NCBI GenBank assembly: GCA_019636275.1
Contig: JAHBXY010000077.1
Coordinates: 1-40,626, forward strand
Length of the DNA: 40,626 bases
Direction: 5' to 3'
Source: Planctomycetota bacterium
GTDB lineage: Bacteria > Planctomycetota > J058
A model generated the notes under the pieces. The model did not search any database. It worked only from the letters and a program-made list of their open reading frames with translations, and was not told the DNA's origin. Both the position numbers and the translations under genes were made by a program. Positions 8,007 through 15,377 of this stretch are shown piece by piece. Position 1 is the first letter of the stretch. The number at the start of each line of letters is the position of its first letter.

Positions 8007-8192
8007 AGTCACGGGCCTGCCGCGTTCGTTCCGGGGGCCGCCGCCGTCGTCGCCGATGCGCTCGCGATCGATGCGCTCGCGAGGGCCGGCGCGACCGCCC
8101 CGGCGTCGCCCGCTCGTCGTCCCCGCGTCCTCCATCGCCTGTCCGCCCCGCTGGGTAGCATGGCCCACCGGCCGCCCCGGACGGAGGAGCCA

Positions 8193-10103
8193 ATGGCCTA
8201 CCTCGCCTTCGCTCGCAAGTACCGCCCGAGGACGTTCGAGGACGTCGTCGGCCAGGAGGCCATCGCCCAGGCCCTGCGCTCGGCGGTGGCCTCGGGCCGC
8301 ACGGCTTCGGTCTACCTGTTCTCCGGCTCGCACGGCGTGGGCAAGACGTCCATGGCCCGGATCCTGGCCAAGGCGCTCAACTGCCCGAACGCGGCCGACG
8401 GCCGCCCCTGCCTCGAGTGCGAGACCTGCGCGAGCATCGACCGCGGCGAGGCGTTCGACGTGCTCGAGATCGACGCCGCGAGCAACCGCAGCGTCGAGGA
8501 CGCCGAGCGCATCCGCCAGAACGTGCGCACGCGCGGGTCGGCGCGCCACAAGATCTACATCCTCGACGAGGTCCACCAGCTCTCGCGCCACGCCTTCGAC
8601 GCCCTGCTCAAGACCTTCGAGGAGGCGCCGGAGCACGTCCGGTTCATCCTGGCGACGACCGAGCTGCACAAGGTCCCGACGACGATCCGCTCGCGCGCGC
8701 AGGTGTTCCACTTCCACCGGAGCGCCCGCCAGGCGATCGAGCAGCGGCTGACCCAGATCGCCCAGGCCGAGGGCGTGCCGATCGACCCGGCGGCGGTCAC
8801 GCTGATCGCGCGCCGCGCGCGCGGCTCCATGCGCGACGCGCAGAAGTCGCTCGACCAGGTGGTCAGCCTGGGCGCGACCGGCGGCGGCACGATCCGCGCC
8901 GACGACGTGGGCAACCTCCTCGGCACGCTGGCCGAGGAGCGCGTCGAGCGCGTCCTCGCCGCCCTGGCCGGCGGCGTCGCCGGCCCGCTCCTCGTCGAGC
9001 TCGACGACTACCTGGCCAAGGGCGGGCGCTCGGGGACGTTCATCGAGGACCTGCAGGAGGCCCTGCGCGCGGTCCTCTACCTCAAGGCGTGCGGCCCCGA
9101 GAGCCCGCTCCTCGAGGAGGTGGCCTACGACCAGGAGCACCTGGCGCCGGTCGCCCAGGCGCTCTCCGAGGACGCGCTCCTCTACGCGCTGACGATCCTG
9201 CAGGACGCCGAGACCAAGATGCGCACGGCGCGCGAGCCGCGGATCGTGCTCGAGGTGTGCCTCGTGCGCATGTCGCGCATGGCGGAGCTGCGCCCGATCG
9301 GCGAGGTCCTGGCGCGGCTCGAGCGCCTCGAGCAGGCGCTCGGCGGCGGGGGCGGCGCCCCGCCCGCCGCCCCACCGCCGCGCGGGCGGCCCGCCGACGT
9401 CGACCTCCGCGGCGGGTCGGCGTCGGACCTCCGCGCCAGCGCCGCCCCCTCGCCTGCCCCCGCCGCGCCGGCTGCGCCCGCCCCCGCCGCTGGGCGCCGC
9501 GGCAGCTACGCCTACCCGACGTCGGTCGCGCCCGACCTGTCGGCCCGGCAGGTCGTCGAGTTCGACCGCGCCGCGCGCCTCGACCGGCCGGCCGCCGGCC
9601 CGAGCGCCCACCACGACGCCCATCGCGACGCCCATCGCGACGGCGGGGGCGGCGTCGCCCTCGCGCCGCCGCCGGTGGCGGTGGCCCTGGCCGAGGCGCC
9701 GGCCGCGCTCACGCAGCCGGCCGTCGAGGCCGCCTGGGCGCAAGTCCAGCCGGCCATCGGCGACGCGCTGGGCATGACCGCCAGCGTCCTCGAGCGCGGC
9801 AAGCCGCGCGTGCGGGTCGACCAGGGCGACGTCGTCGTCGAGCTCGCCCCCATGAGCGACATGCTCTTCGCCCAGCTCGCCGACCCGCAGGTCGTGGACG
9901 CCGTGAGCCGCCTGCTCGCCGGCCCGCTCGGCGCGCCGCCGCGCGTGCGCTTCCGTCGCGTCGCCCAGGCCGAGGCCGGCGCGCCGTCGGCCGGGCCGGC
10001 GGCCGCGGGCAAGCCGGCCCGGGCGGCGTCGGTCTACGACGACCCGCTGGTGAAGCAGGCCCAGCGCGAGCTGGCGTCGACGCCGGTGACGCGCGAGGAG
10101 TAG
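8193..10103 (+). CDS. dnaX: DNA polymerase III subunit gamma/tau
   Basis: The clamp-loader ATPase of the replisome, 636 residues. The AAA+ module carries Walker A GSHGVGKT (near residue 45), the four-Cys zinc module CPNAADGRPCLECETC, Walker B YILDEVHQLS, and sensor 1 ATTELHKVP. Domain III follows to about residue 385, then a Pro/Ala-rich linker, and a C-terminal globular region likely equivalent to a tau-type domain. The start is ATG 8193 with GGAGGA five bases upstream. It follows the SRP RNA; the usual partners ebfC and recR do not follow here, and a leucyl aminopeptidase comes next instead. The His/Ala-rich stretch near residues 470-485 (HHDAHRDAHRDG) is an unusual linker. I see no obvious A-rich slippery site for programmed frameshifting to gamma. 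Confidence 0.95.
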   Translation: MAYLAFARKYRPRTFEDVVGQEAIAQALRSAVASGRTASVYLFSGSHGVGKTSMARILAKALNCPNAADGRPCLECETCASIDRGEAFDVLEIDAASNRSVEDAERIRQNVRTRGSARHKIYILDEVHQLSRHAFDALLKTFEEAPEHVRFILATTELHKVPTTIRSRAQVFHFHRSARQAIEQRLTQIAQAEGVPIDPAAVTLIARRARGSMRDAQKSLDQVVSLGATGGGTIRADDVGNLLGTLAEERVERVLAALAGGVAGPLLVELDDYLAKGGRSGTFIEDLQEALRAVLYLKACGPESPLLEEVAYDQEHLAPVAQALSEDALLYALTILQDAETKMRTAREPRIVLEVCLVRMSRMAELRPIGEVLARLERLEQALGGGGGAPPAAPPPRGRPADVDLRGGSASDLRASAAPSPAPAAPAAPAPAAGRRGSYAYPTSVAPDLSARQVVEFDRAARLDRPAAGPSAHHDAHRDAHRDGGGGVALAPPPVAVALAEAPAALTQPAVEAAWAQVQPAIGDALGMTASVLERGKPRVRVDQGDVVVELAPMSDMLFAQLADPQVVDAVSRLLAGPLGAPPRVRFRRVAQAEAGAPSAGPAAAGKPARAASVYDDPLVKQAQRELASTPVTREE

Positions 10104-10175
10104 CCTGCCGGCGTGGCCGCCCGGCCGCGCCGGGCGTATGCTCCGCGACGCCGTCGGGGAGGCGCGGAGGTCGTC

Positions 10176-11672
10176 GTGGCCGAGATCACGCTCGCGAGGT
10201 CCGTCGAGGCCGCCCTGAAGGGCGCGGCGCACGTCGTGCTCCTGGCGCCCCGGGCGCGGCTCCAGGCGGGGCTCTGGCGCCGCGTCCTGGGCGAGGGCCT
10301 CGCGCCCACCGTCGAGGCCATGCTCGAGGACACGCCGCCCGGCCCGCTCGGCGCGTGCGCCACGACCTGGACCGACGGCGCCCGCGGCCGCCCGCGGCGG
10401 CTGACGCTCGGCGTCCTGCCCGACCGCGCGTCGCGCCACGCGTCGCCCTCGCGCAGCCACGCCGTCGAGGAGTGCTGCCGCAAGGCGGACCTGCGCGGGC
10501 CCGCGCCCACGGCGATCGTCGTGGCCGTCGACGCGCCCGAGCACCTGCTCCCCGTGGCCGTGGCGATCGGCCGCGCCCTGCCCCTCGAGCGGCGCGCCTC
10601 GGCGCCGCGCCCCGCGGCGCGCGTGCAGGTCGTGGCCGTCGACGGCCAGGGGCGCCCGCTCGCGCCGCCGCCGGAGGTCGCCCGCGCCGTCGAGGCCAGC
10701 CGCTGGGTCGCCGCCCTGGTCGACCGCCCGCCGGACGAGAAGAGCACGGCCGACTTCGTGGCCGCGGCGCGCCGCCACCTCGCCCCGCTGGGCAAGGGCG
10801 CCGCGAAGGTGAAGGTGCTCGAGGGTCAGGCCCTGCGGAAGGCCGGCCTCGAGGGGGTCTACCACGTCGGCCGCGCCGCCCCGGTCGCGCCGCGCCTGCT
10901 CCACGTCGAGCACACCCCGAAGGGCAAGCGCCCGCGGCTCACGGTCGCGCTCGTGGGCAAGGGGGTCGTCTACGACACCGGCGGGCTGCACCTCAAGCCG
11001 CGCGGCGGCATGGAGGGCATGAAATCCGACATGGGTGGCGCGGCGGCCGTCGTGGCGGCGTTCCGGCTGCTCGTCGAGGCGAAGACGCCCTGGCGCCTCC
11101 ACTGCCTGGCGCCGCTGGCCGAGAACGCGATCGGCCCCGGCGCCTTCAAGCCCGACGAGGTGCTGCGCCTGCACTCGGGCAAGACGGTCGAGATCAACAA
11201 CACCGATGCCGAGGGGCGGCTGCTCCTCGGCGACGCCGTCTCCTACGCGGCGCGCGTGCTGAAGGCGGACGTCGTGATCGACGCGGCGACGCTCACCGGC
11301 GCGCAGGCGATCTCGACCGGCAAGCGGCACGCGGCCGTCGTCAGCAACCGCGACGGGCTCGAGGCGCTGTGCGTGCGCGCCGGCCGGGCCTCGGGCGACC
11401 TCGTCCACCCGCTCCTCTTCGCGCCGGAGCTCTTCCAGGCCGAGTTCAAGAGCGACCTCGCCGACATGACCAACTCGGTCAAGGACCGCAACAACGCGCA
11501 GTCGAGCTGCGCGGCGCAGTTCGTCTACAGCCACGTGCAGGACCTCGACGTCCCCTGGCTGCACGTGGACCTCGCGCGCCCGGCGTTCTACGACGGGCGG
11601 GCGACGGGCTTCGGCCCGGCCCTCCTGGCCGAGGTCGTGCGCGGCCTCGAGCCGGCGCACCTGGAGGCCTGA
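10176..11672 (+). CDS. pepA: Leucyl aminopeptidase (M17 family)
   Basis: A 498-residue cytosolic metallo-aminopeptidase that removes N-terminal residues from peptides using two metal ions. The catalytic C-terminal domain has the signature block VGKGVVYDTGGLHLKP (metal-binding Lys and Asp), then MKSDMGGAAAV, LAENAIGPGAFKPDEV, and the diagnostic NTDAEGRLLLGDAVSYA with its metal-binding Asp and Glu. The N-terminal 170 residues form the usual divergent macro-like domain. The GTG start at 10176 lies five bases after CGGAGG; a TATGCT element at about 10137 could be the -10. It is followed two bases later by a small gene, probably co-transcribed. Some M17 proteins also bind DNA, but nothing here indicates that. 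Confidence 0.93.
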   Translation: MAEITLARSVEAALKGAAHVVLLAPRARLQAGLWRRVLGEGLAPTVEAMLEDTPPGPLGACATTWTDGARGRPRRLTLGVLPDRASRHASPSRSHAVEECCRKADLRGPAPTAIVVAVDAPEHLLPVAVAIGRALPLERRASAPRPAARVQVVAVDGQGRPLAPPPEVARAVEASRWVAALVDRPPDEKSTADFVAAARRHLAPLGKGAAKVKVLEGQALRKAGLEGVYHVGRAAPVAPRLLHVEHTPKGKRPRLTVALVGKGVVYDTGGLHLKPRGGMEGMKSDMGGAAAVVAAFRLLVEAKTPWRLHCLAPLAENAIGPGAFKPDEVLRLHSGKTVEINNTDAEGRLLLGDAVSYAARVLKADVVIDAATLTGAQAISTGKRHAAVVSNRDGLEALCVRAGRASGDLVHPLLFAPELFQAEFKSDLADMTNSVKDRNNAQSSCAAQFVYSHVQDLDVPWLHVDLARPAFYDGRATGFGPALLAEVVRGLEPAHLEA

Positions 11673-11674
11673 GC

Positions 11675-12088
11675 GTGACGGAGCCCTGGCGCGCCTGGGC
11701 CGACCTCGCCGGCGGGCCGTGGCGGCACCGCCTCGAGCTGCCGGGGGCGACGCTGCTGGCGGAGACGTCCGGCCTCGTCGAGGACGCCGCGGGCTGGATG
11801 TGGTCGGAGGAGCGCGTGTGGCGCCTGGGACCGGGCGGCCCCTGGCTGCTCGCGCGGACGAGCCGCCGCAGCGGCGACGCGCAAGACGGGCTGCTCGTGC
11901 TCGCGGCCGCGACGCCTGACGCGCTGGCGCGCCGGGCGCTCGAGGCGCTCGGGCGCAGCCCTGGGCTGATCGAGCTCCTGGGCCGGGCGGGCGTCGAGCT
12001 CGGGCTCGCTCCGGACGACGTGGTCGAGGGCGACGAGATCGACGACTGGCCGGCCGAGCCCCCGCCGTCGCGCCGCGGCGAGGGCTAG
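11675..12088 (+). CDS. Conserved-looking small protein of unknown function downstream of pepA
   Basis: A 137-residue protein. The GTG start lies two bases after the pepA stop, and a GGAGG at 11663-11667 inside the end of pepA supplies its ribosome site, so it is almost certainly translated from the same mRNA. The sequence is Trp-rich at the N-terminus (EPWRAWADLAGGPW) with alternating polar beta-like strands, then a helical Ala/Leu segment and an acidic tail (VVEGDEIDDWP). There are no Cys clusters, signal peptide or TM helix. I do not recognise a family. Confidence 0.7.
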   Translation: MTEPWRAWADLAGGPWRHRLELPGATLLAETSGLVEDAAGWMWSEERVWRLGPGGPWLLARTSRRSGDAQDGLLVLAAATPDALARRALEALGRSPGLIELLGRAGVELGLAPDDVVEGDEIDDWPAEPPPSRRGEG

Positions 12089-12178
12089 AGGCGCCAGGCA
12101 GCTGCCTCGGATGGGCCGACTCAGCCGGGGGTCCCCGGTGTCGGCCGCCGATCCACCCGCCCGGCATCAGCGATGAGG

Positions 12179-12229
12179 CTAGAGGGCCGGTAGGAAGGCC
12201 GCGAAGCGGCTCTCCCGTCGGCCCTCTAG
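12179..12229. terminator. Large bipartite inverted repeat between convergent genes
   Basis: CTAGAGGGCCG (12179-12189) pairs perfectly with CGGCCCTCTAG (12219-12229). Inside lies a small stem GCCGC-GAA-GCGGC. It lies in the gap between the plus-strand gene ending at 12088 and the minus-strand DUF1328 gene, along with shorter hairpins near 12096-12107 and 12125-12138. It is probably part of a bidirectional termination zone; no U-tract is seen. Confidence 0.5.
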
Positions 12230-12245
12230 CTGACTGACGGTCACG

Positions 12246-12279
12246 CCTGCTGCGCCGCCCGGTGGGGCGGCGCAGCAGG
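12246..12279 (-). terminator. Perfect 15-bp stem hairpin after the DUF1328 gene
   Basis: CCTGCTGCGCCGCCC and its exact complement flank a 4-nt loop, 9 bp beyond the stop of the minus-strand gene. This is the strongest hairpin in the window and the likely terminator of the DUF1328 transcript. The arm sequence CCTGCTGCGCCG recurs three times near 32.7-32.9 kb. Confidence 0.6.
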
Positions 12280-12288
12280 GGCGTGCCG

Positions 12289-12459
12289 TCAGACTCCTGG
12301 GGCCGTGCTGCGCCCCGTGAACAGCGACACGATGAACACGATCAGGAACAGGACGAACAGGACCTGCGCGATCCACGCCGCCGTTCCGGAGACCACCCCG
12401 AAGCCGAGGATCCCGGCGATCAGGGCCACGATGAGGAAGAAGATCGACCAGCTGAGCAT
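12289..12459 (-). CDS. DUF1328 (YtjA-type) small membrane protein
   Basis: A 56-residue protein with two transmembrane helices. It starts at ATG 12457-12459 with MLSWSIFFLIVALIAGILGF, continues through a short VVSGTAAWIAQ segment and a second helix VLFVLFLIVFIVSLF, and ends in a short polar tail. Length, two-helix layout and the Gly-Phe-Gly turn match the DUF1328/YtjA family of tiny inner-membrane proteins of unknown function, often stress-associated. GGGAGG lies about eight bases upstream. A strong hairpin follows the stop. Confidence 0.88.
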   Translation of the reverse strand: MLSWSIFFLIVALIAGILGFGVVSGTAAWIAQVLFVLFLIVFIVSLFTGRSTAPGV

Positions 12460-12521
12460 GCGCCTGCCTCCCTACGGGTTTCCCCTCCTGAACCTCGAAC
12501 CTTGTCGACCGCTACCGACTG

Positions 12522-12920
12522 CTACTGCCCCGGATGGACCTGGTCGCGCTGCGGCGGCTGCGGCCGCGGCTCGCGGGTGTCGCCGGTCGTGCCGCCGCCG
12601 CGGTACATGGGGTCGGCCGTGTCCTGCGGGATCGTCGGCGTGCCGGTCTGGTCGAGCATGTCGCCCTCGGGGGGCGGCGTCGCCGGCTCCGGGCCGCTCG
12701 ACGGGCGACCGCCGCCGACGCCGTCGTCCATCCCTTCGCCGGGCACGGGCGTCGGCTGGACCGGATCCTCGTAGGTCCCCTCCCAGCCCGGCCGCTCCTC
12801 CCCCGGCTCCACGGCGGGGTCGTGCATGGGCTGGTCATACGGCGCGTCGTCGTCGGGGCAGCCGAGCAGGCCGAGCGCCAACGGGAACGCGAGCCACGGA
12901 GTGAGTCGACGAGCCTTCAC
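12522..12920 (-). CDS. Small Pro-rich lipoprotein
   Basis: A 132-residue protein with a signal sequence and lipobox: KARR, a hydrophobic LTPWLAFPLALG, then LLGC with the lipidated Cys at about residue 22. The mature part is low-complexity, rich in Pro, Gly, Asp and Glu (PDDDAPYDQP, GTYEDPVQPTP), with no folded domain visible. It is probably an outer-membrane or periplasmic lipoprotein with a disordered body. The GTG start at 12918-12920 follows a GGAGG. The DUF1328 gene lies 62 bp downstream on the same strand. Function unknown. Confidence 0.75.
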   Translation of the reverse strand: MKARRLTPWLAFPLALGLLGCPDDDAPYDQPMHDPAVEPGEERPGWEGTYEDPVQPTPVPGEGMDDGVGGGRPSSGPEPATPPPEGDMLDQTGTPTIPQDTADPMYRGGGTTGDTREPRPQPPQRDQVHPGQ

Positions 12921-13181
12921 GTCAGCCTCCTCGCCTCGCGTCCCGCGCGAGGCACGCGCGGAGTCGGCGCAAAGGCCGGGCCCCGCGCCAACTCGCCGCG
13001 CCAGCGGGCCTGGCGGCCAGCCGTGACCCCGCGGCGGACGTGAGCGGGTCGCGGCCGTCCCCGGCGGGGAACCCCACCCCCGGGCGGGGAAGCGTTCCGG
13101 TCTCGCCGCGCCCGCTGCCCGCCGCGCCACGCCTTGGGCGCGGGCACGCCCTTCGCCACCGCCGGCGCGCGGAGGTGCGTC

Positions 13182-13718
13182 GTGACGCGGGTTCGACTGG
13201 CGGCGGCGGGGCTGGCGGTGGGGTGGGCGCTCGCGCTCGGCGGGTGCTGCGGCGCCCGCATGCGCGGGGTCGTCTCCGACGAGGCCACCGGCGCGCCCGT
13301 GGCCGGGGCGGAGGTCCGCTGCGGCGACGCCCGCGCGCGCACCGACGAGCTGGGGTTCTACGACCTCGACGGGCTCTCGTGCGAGGACTGCTGGCGGGTC
13401 TCCGTGAGCGCGCCCGGCTACCACCTCCTCAGCACGTCCGTCGTCCCGGCGCCCGACGAGGACCCGTCGCGCCTGGTGCGCGACCTCTCGCTCGTGCCCC
13501 TCGCGCGCCCGGCCGTCCAGCCCGAGCGCGGACCCACCGCCCCGCCCCGGGCCGAGGACTACCTGCCGCGCCACGCCTCGGTCGGCGACGAGAAGCGCCT
13601 CTACATCAAGCTCACCGAGGAGCAGACCCGCCTCGTCCTCGACCACCTCCAGTCACACGGCGGCGACGAGTTCGCGCGCGCCCTCCGGGCCCTGATCGAG
13701 GCGCTCCCCCGGCGCTGA
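13182..13718 (+). CDS. Lipoprotein with carboxypeptidase-regulatory-like domain
   Basis: A 178-residue exported lipoprotein. The N-terminus is a signal peptide, RVRLAAAGLAVGWALALGGC, with lipobox LGGC. Next comes a carboxypeptidase-regulatory-like (transthyretin-like beta-sandwich) domain, residues 27-90, recognisable from GVVSDEATGAPVAGAEV, a TDELGFYDLDGL strand, and VSVSAPGYHLLSTSV. The C-terminal 60 residues are Pro-rich and then helical (KLTEEQTRLVLDHLQ). The GTG start at 13182 has GGAGG nearby upstream. Such domains are often structural adapters in envelope proteins. The rest of the 12921-13181 gap shows nothing recognisable. Confidence 0.78.
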   Translation: MTRVRLAAAGLAVGWALALGGCCGARMRGVVSDEATGAPVAGAEVRCGDARARTDELGFYDLDGLSCEDCWRVSVSAPGYHLLSTSVVPAPDEDPSRLVRDLSLVPLARPAVQPERGPTAPPRAEDYLPRHASVGDEKRLYIKLTEEQTRLVLDHLQSHGGDEFARALRALIEALPRR

Positions 13719-13771
13719 GGCGCCGGAATCCCTGTCCTGACGGCTGCGTGGCGACGCGCCGGCCGGCTCGC

Positions 13772-13777
13772 TAAGCT
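13772..13777 (+). promoter_or_regulatory. -10-like TAAGCT, candidate leaderless promoter
   Basis: TAAGCT ends 9 nt before the ATG at 13787, and no Shine-Dalgarno sequence lies between. This spacing places the transcription start close to the A of ATG. Confidence 0.4.
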
Positions 13778-13786
13778 GGCGCTCGC

Positions 13787-14635
13787 ATGGCCAAGAAGAA
13801 GACGAAGCGGGCCGCGCAGGCCAAGAAGAAGGCCGCGTCGGCCAAGAAGAAGTCGGCGCCGGCCAAGAAGAAGTCGGCGCCGGCCAAGAAGAAGTCGGCG
13901 CCGGCCAAGAAGAAGTCGGCGCCGGCCAAGAAGAAGGCCGCGCCGGTCAAGAAGAAGTCGGCGCCGGCCAAGAAGAAGTCGGCGCCGGCCAAGAAGAAGG
14001 CGGCGCCGGCCAAGAAGAAGGCCGCGCCGATGAAGGCGTCGGCCGCGTCGGCAAAGAGGGCCGGCGGGAAGAAGAGGGCCGCCCCGGCCCGCGTGTGGGG
14101 CGAGGCGGTGCCCTCCGAGCGCCTGGTCGCCATGAAGCGCACCGCGGCGCGTGGTCGGGCCACCCCGGACCTCGAGCGGCTGCGGCGCATGAAGCGCACG
14201 GCGGCCCGGGCGCGCGAGGTGGAGGGCGAGAAGCTGCATCGCATGAAGCGCACGGCGGCCGCCGGCCGCAAGGCGGAGGGCGAGAAGCTGCACCGCATGA
14301 AGCGCACGGCGGCCCGGGCGCGGGCGGCCCAGGGCGAGAAGCTGCACCGCATGAAGCGCACGGCGGCGGCCGGCCGCAAGGCCAAGGCGTCCGCCCTCGA
14401 GACGATGAAGCGCACGGCCGCGCGCGCCCGCGCCGGGTCGCGCCTGCGCACCATGAAGACGACGGCGCACGCCGGGCGCACGGCCAAGCGCGTCGTCGAC
14501 CGCATGGGGACGATGAAGCGCACGGCCGCCGCCGCCCGCACGGCCGACCCCGTGCCGCCGCCGCCGGCCATCGAGGTCCCGTCCGACCTGGTCGCGGCGG
14601 TCCCACCGGCGGCGCCCGAGGACGGCGAAGCGTAG
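13787..14635 (+). CDS. Lys/Ala-rich histone H1-like protein with MKRTAA repeats
   Basis: A 282-residue, extremely basic protein in two parts. Residues 1-85 are histone H1-tail-like, with about ten runs of PAKKK or SAKKK. Residues 116 to about 253 hold eight copies of a second repeat beginning MKRTAA (variants MKRTAARAR, MKRTAAAGRKAEGEKLHR, MKTTAHAGR), period about 16-20 residues, rich in Arg and predicted helical. A short acidic and Pro-rich tail closes the protein (PPAAPEDGEA). The first part resembles bacterial histone-H1-like nucleoid proteins. The MKRTAA repeat is not a family I recognise and is probably also nucleic-acid or polyanion binding. The ATG lacks a Shine-Dalgarno and lies 9 nt after TAAGCT, suggesting a leaderless transcript. 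Confidence 0.82.
   Translation: MAKKKTKRAAQAKKKAASAKKKSAPAKKKSAPAKKKSAPAKKKSAPAKKKAAPVKKKSAPAKKKSAPAKKKAAPAKKKAAPMKASAASAKRAGGKKRAAPARVWGEAVPSERLVAMKRTAARGRATPDLERLRRMKRTAARAREVEGEKLHRMKRTAAAGRKAEGEKLHRMKRTAARARAAQGEKLHRMKRTAAAGRKAKASALETMKRTAARARAGSRLRTMKTTAHAGRTAKRVVDRMGTMKRTAAAARTADPVPPPPAIEVPSDLVAAVPPAAPEDGEA
13817..14030 (+). repeat. 21-bp-type tandem repeats encoding (K)KKSAPAK
   Basis: About ten near-identical tandem units with GCCAAGAAGAAG as core, mostly 21 bp, coding the Lys/Ala tail. Copy number is likely variable among strains. Confidence 0.85.
14132..14547 (+). repeat. Eight degenerate repeats encoding the MKRTAA motif
   Basis: Each unit begins ATGAAGCGCAC(G/C)GC; spacing between ATG codons is about 48-60 bp. 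The units share the motif rather than exact length, so they are older than the tandem array upstream. Confidence 0.8.
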
Positions 14636-14718
14636 CGGGTTGGCGGCGGGGTCGTCAGCGCGGCGAGAGCGGCCGGACGGCCCGCGAGATGCGGTGAGGG
14701 GTTCGGCGGAGGCGGAAG

Positions 14719-15261
14719 TTGCCGAGTTCGCGCGCAGTCGGGTTCCTCGTGTCTCTCACCCTCCTCGGGGTGGGATCCGCCCTGGCGGCCGGCCGGCGGC
14801 TTCCGGACTTCTCGCTCCGCGACCCCGCGGGGCGCGTCCATACCCGCGCCTCGCTCGCGGCCGAGGGGCTGATCCTCGTGGTCACGGCCCCGACGTTGGC
14901 GAGCGAGGACGCCCAGCGCGGCTGGGACGACCACCTGCGCGCTGCGCGCCCCGCCGAGGTCCGCGGGCGGGTCGCCTTCCTCGAGGACCTCGACCAGTCC
15001 TGGTTCCCCGACATGGCCGTGCGGGCCATGCGCGAGACCTACGACCCGGGGTCCGACCCGGTCCTGCTCCTCGACCGCAAGGGGGCGATCCGGCGGGCGC
15101 TGGGCGTCGAGCGCGGCGCCACGGTGCTGCTCGTGTACGACGCCGCGGGCGAGCGCTGCCACCGCGACGCCGGCGCGCCCTCGGCGGCCGGGGCGCGCCG
15201 CGCCTGGTCGGCCCTCCTGGGCGACGTGGTCCGCGCCGACCCGACCACCCCGCCCCGGTGA
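14719..15261 (+). CDS. Secreted thioredoxin-fold (redoxin-like) protein without redox cysteines
   Basis: A 180-residue protein starting at a TTG with GGAGG nearby. Residues 1-24 form a signal peptide (VGFLVSLTLLGVGSALAAG). The mature part begins RRLPDFSLRDPAGRVHT, the AhpC/TlpA-type opening, followed by LILVVTAPT where a redoxin normally has its WATWCxxC segment. There is no CxxC, so a normal thiol-disulfide activity is unlikely. The C-terminal strand DPVLLLDRKGAIRRALG matches the fold's cis-Pro region. It may be a chaperone-like or inactive redoxin. A hairpin terminator follows the stop. Confidence 0.72.
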   Translation: MPSSRAVGFLVSLTLLGVGSALAAGRRLPDFSLRDPAGRVHTRASLAAEGLILVVTAPTLASEDAQRGWDDHLRAARPAEVRGRVAFLEDLDQSWFPDMAVRAMRETYDPGSDPVLLLDRKGAIRRALGVERGATVLLVYDAAGERCHRDAGAPSAAGARRAWSALLGDVVRADPTTPPR

Positions 15262-15275
15262 CGTCGGCGAGGCGA

Positions 15276-15297
15276 CCCTGAGGTCAGTCCTCAGGGT
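15276..15297 (+). terminator. Intrinsic-terminator-like hairpin with short T run
   Basis: CCCTGAGG and CCTCAGGG form an 8-bp stem around TCAGT, with an A-T pair extending it, followed by GTTTCC. It lies 14 bp after the redoxin-like gene. A further CCCTGAGG copy at about 15301 could form an alternative pairing. Confidence 0.55.
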
Positions 15298-15377
15298 TTC
15301 CCTGAGGGTGGCCGCTACGAACTTCGGGCTCGGCGGTGTAAGGTGCCTCAGGGCCAGAGGGCCGGGGGGTGCCGACC

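Noticed and set aside
8193..10103. Programmed frameshift site in dnaX
   Set aside because: No A-rich slippery heptamer seen near the middle of the gene.
7944..12167. A 1407-codon open frame on the minus strand over dnaX and pepA
   Set aside because: Antisense shadow of two real genes in high-GC DNA; Arg/Ala/Asp-rich with no family signal.
12089..12288. Small gene between the convergent genes
   Set aside because: Only palindromes; no supported start or ribosome site.
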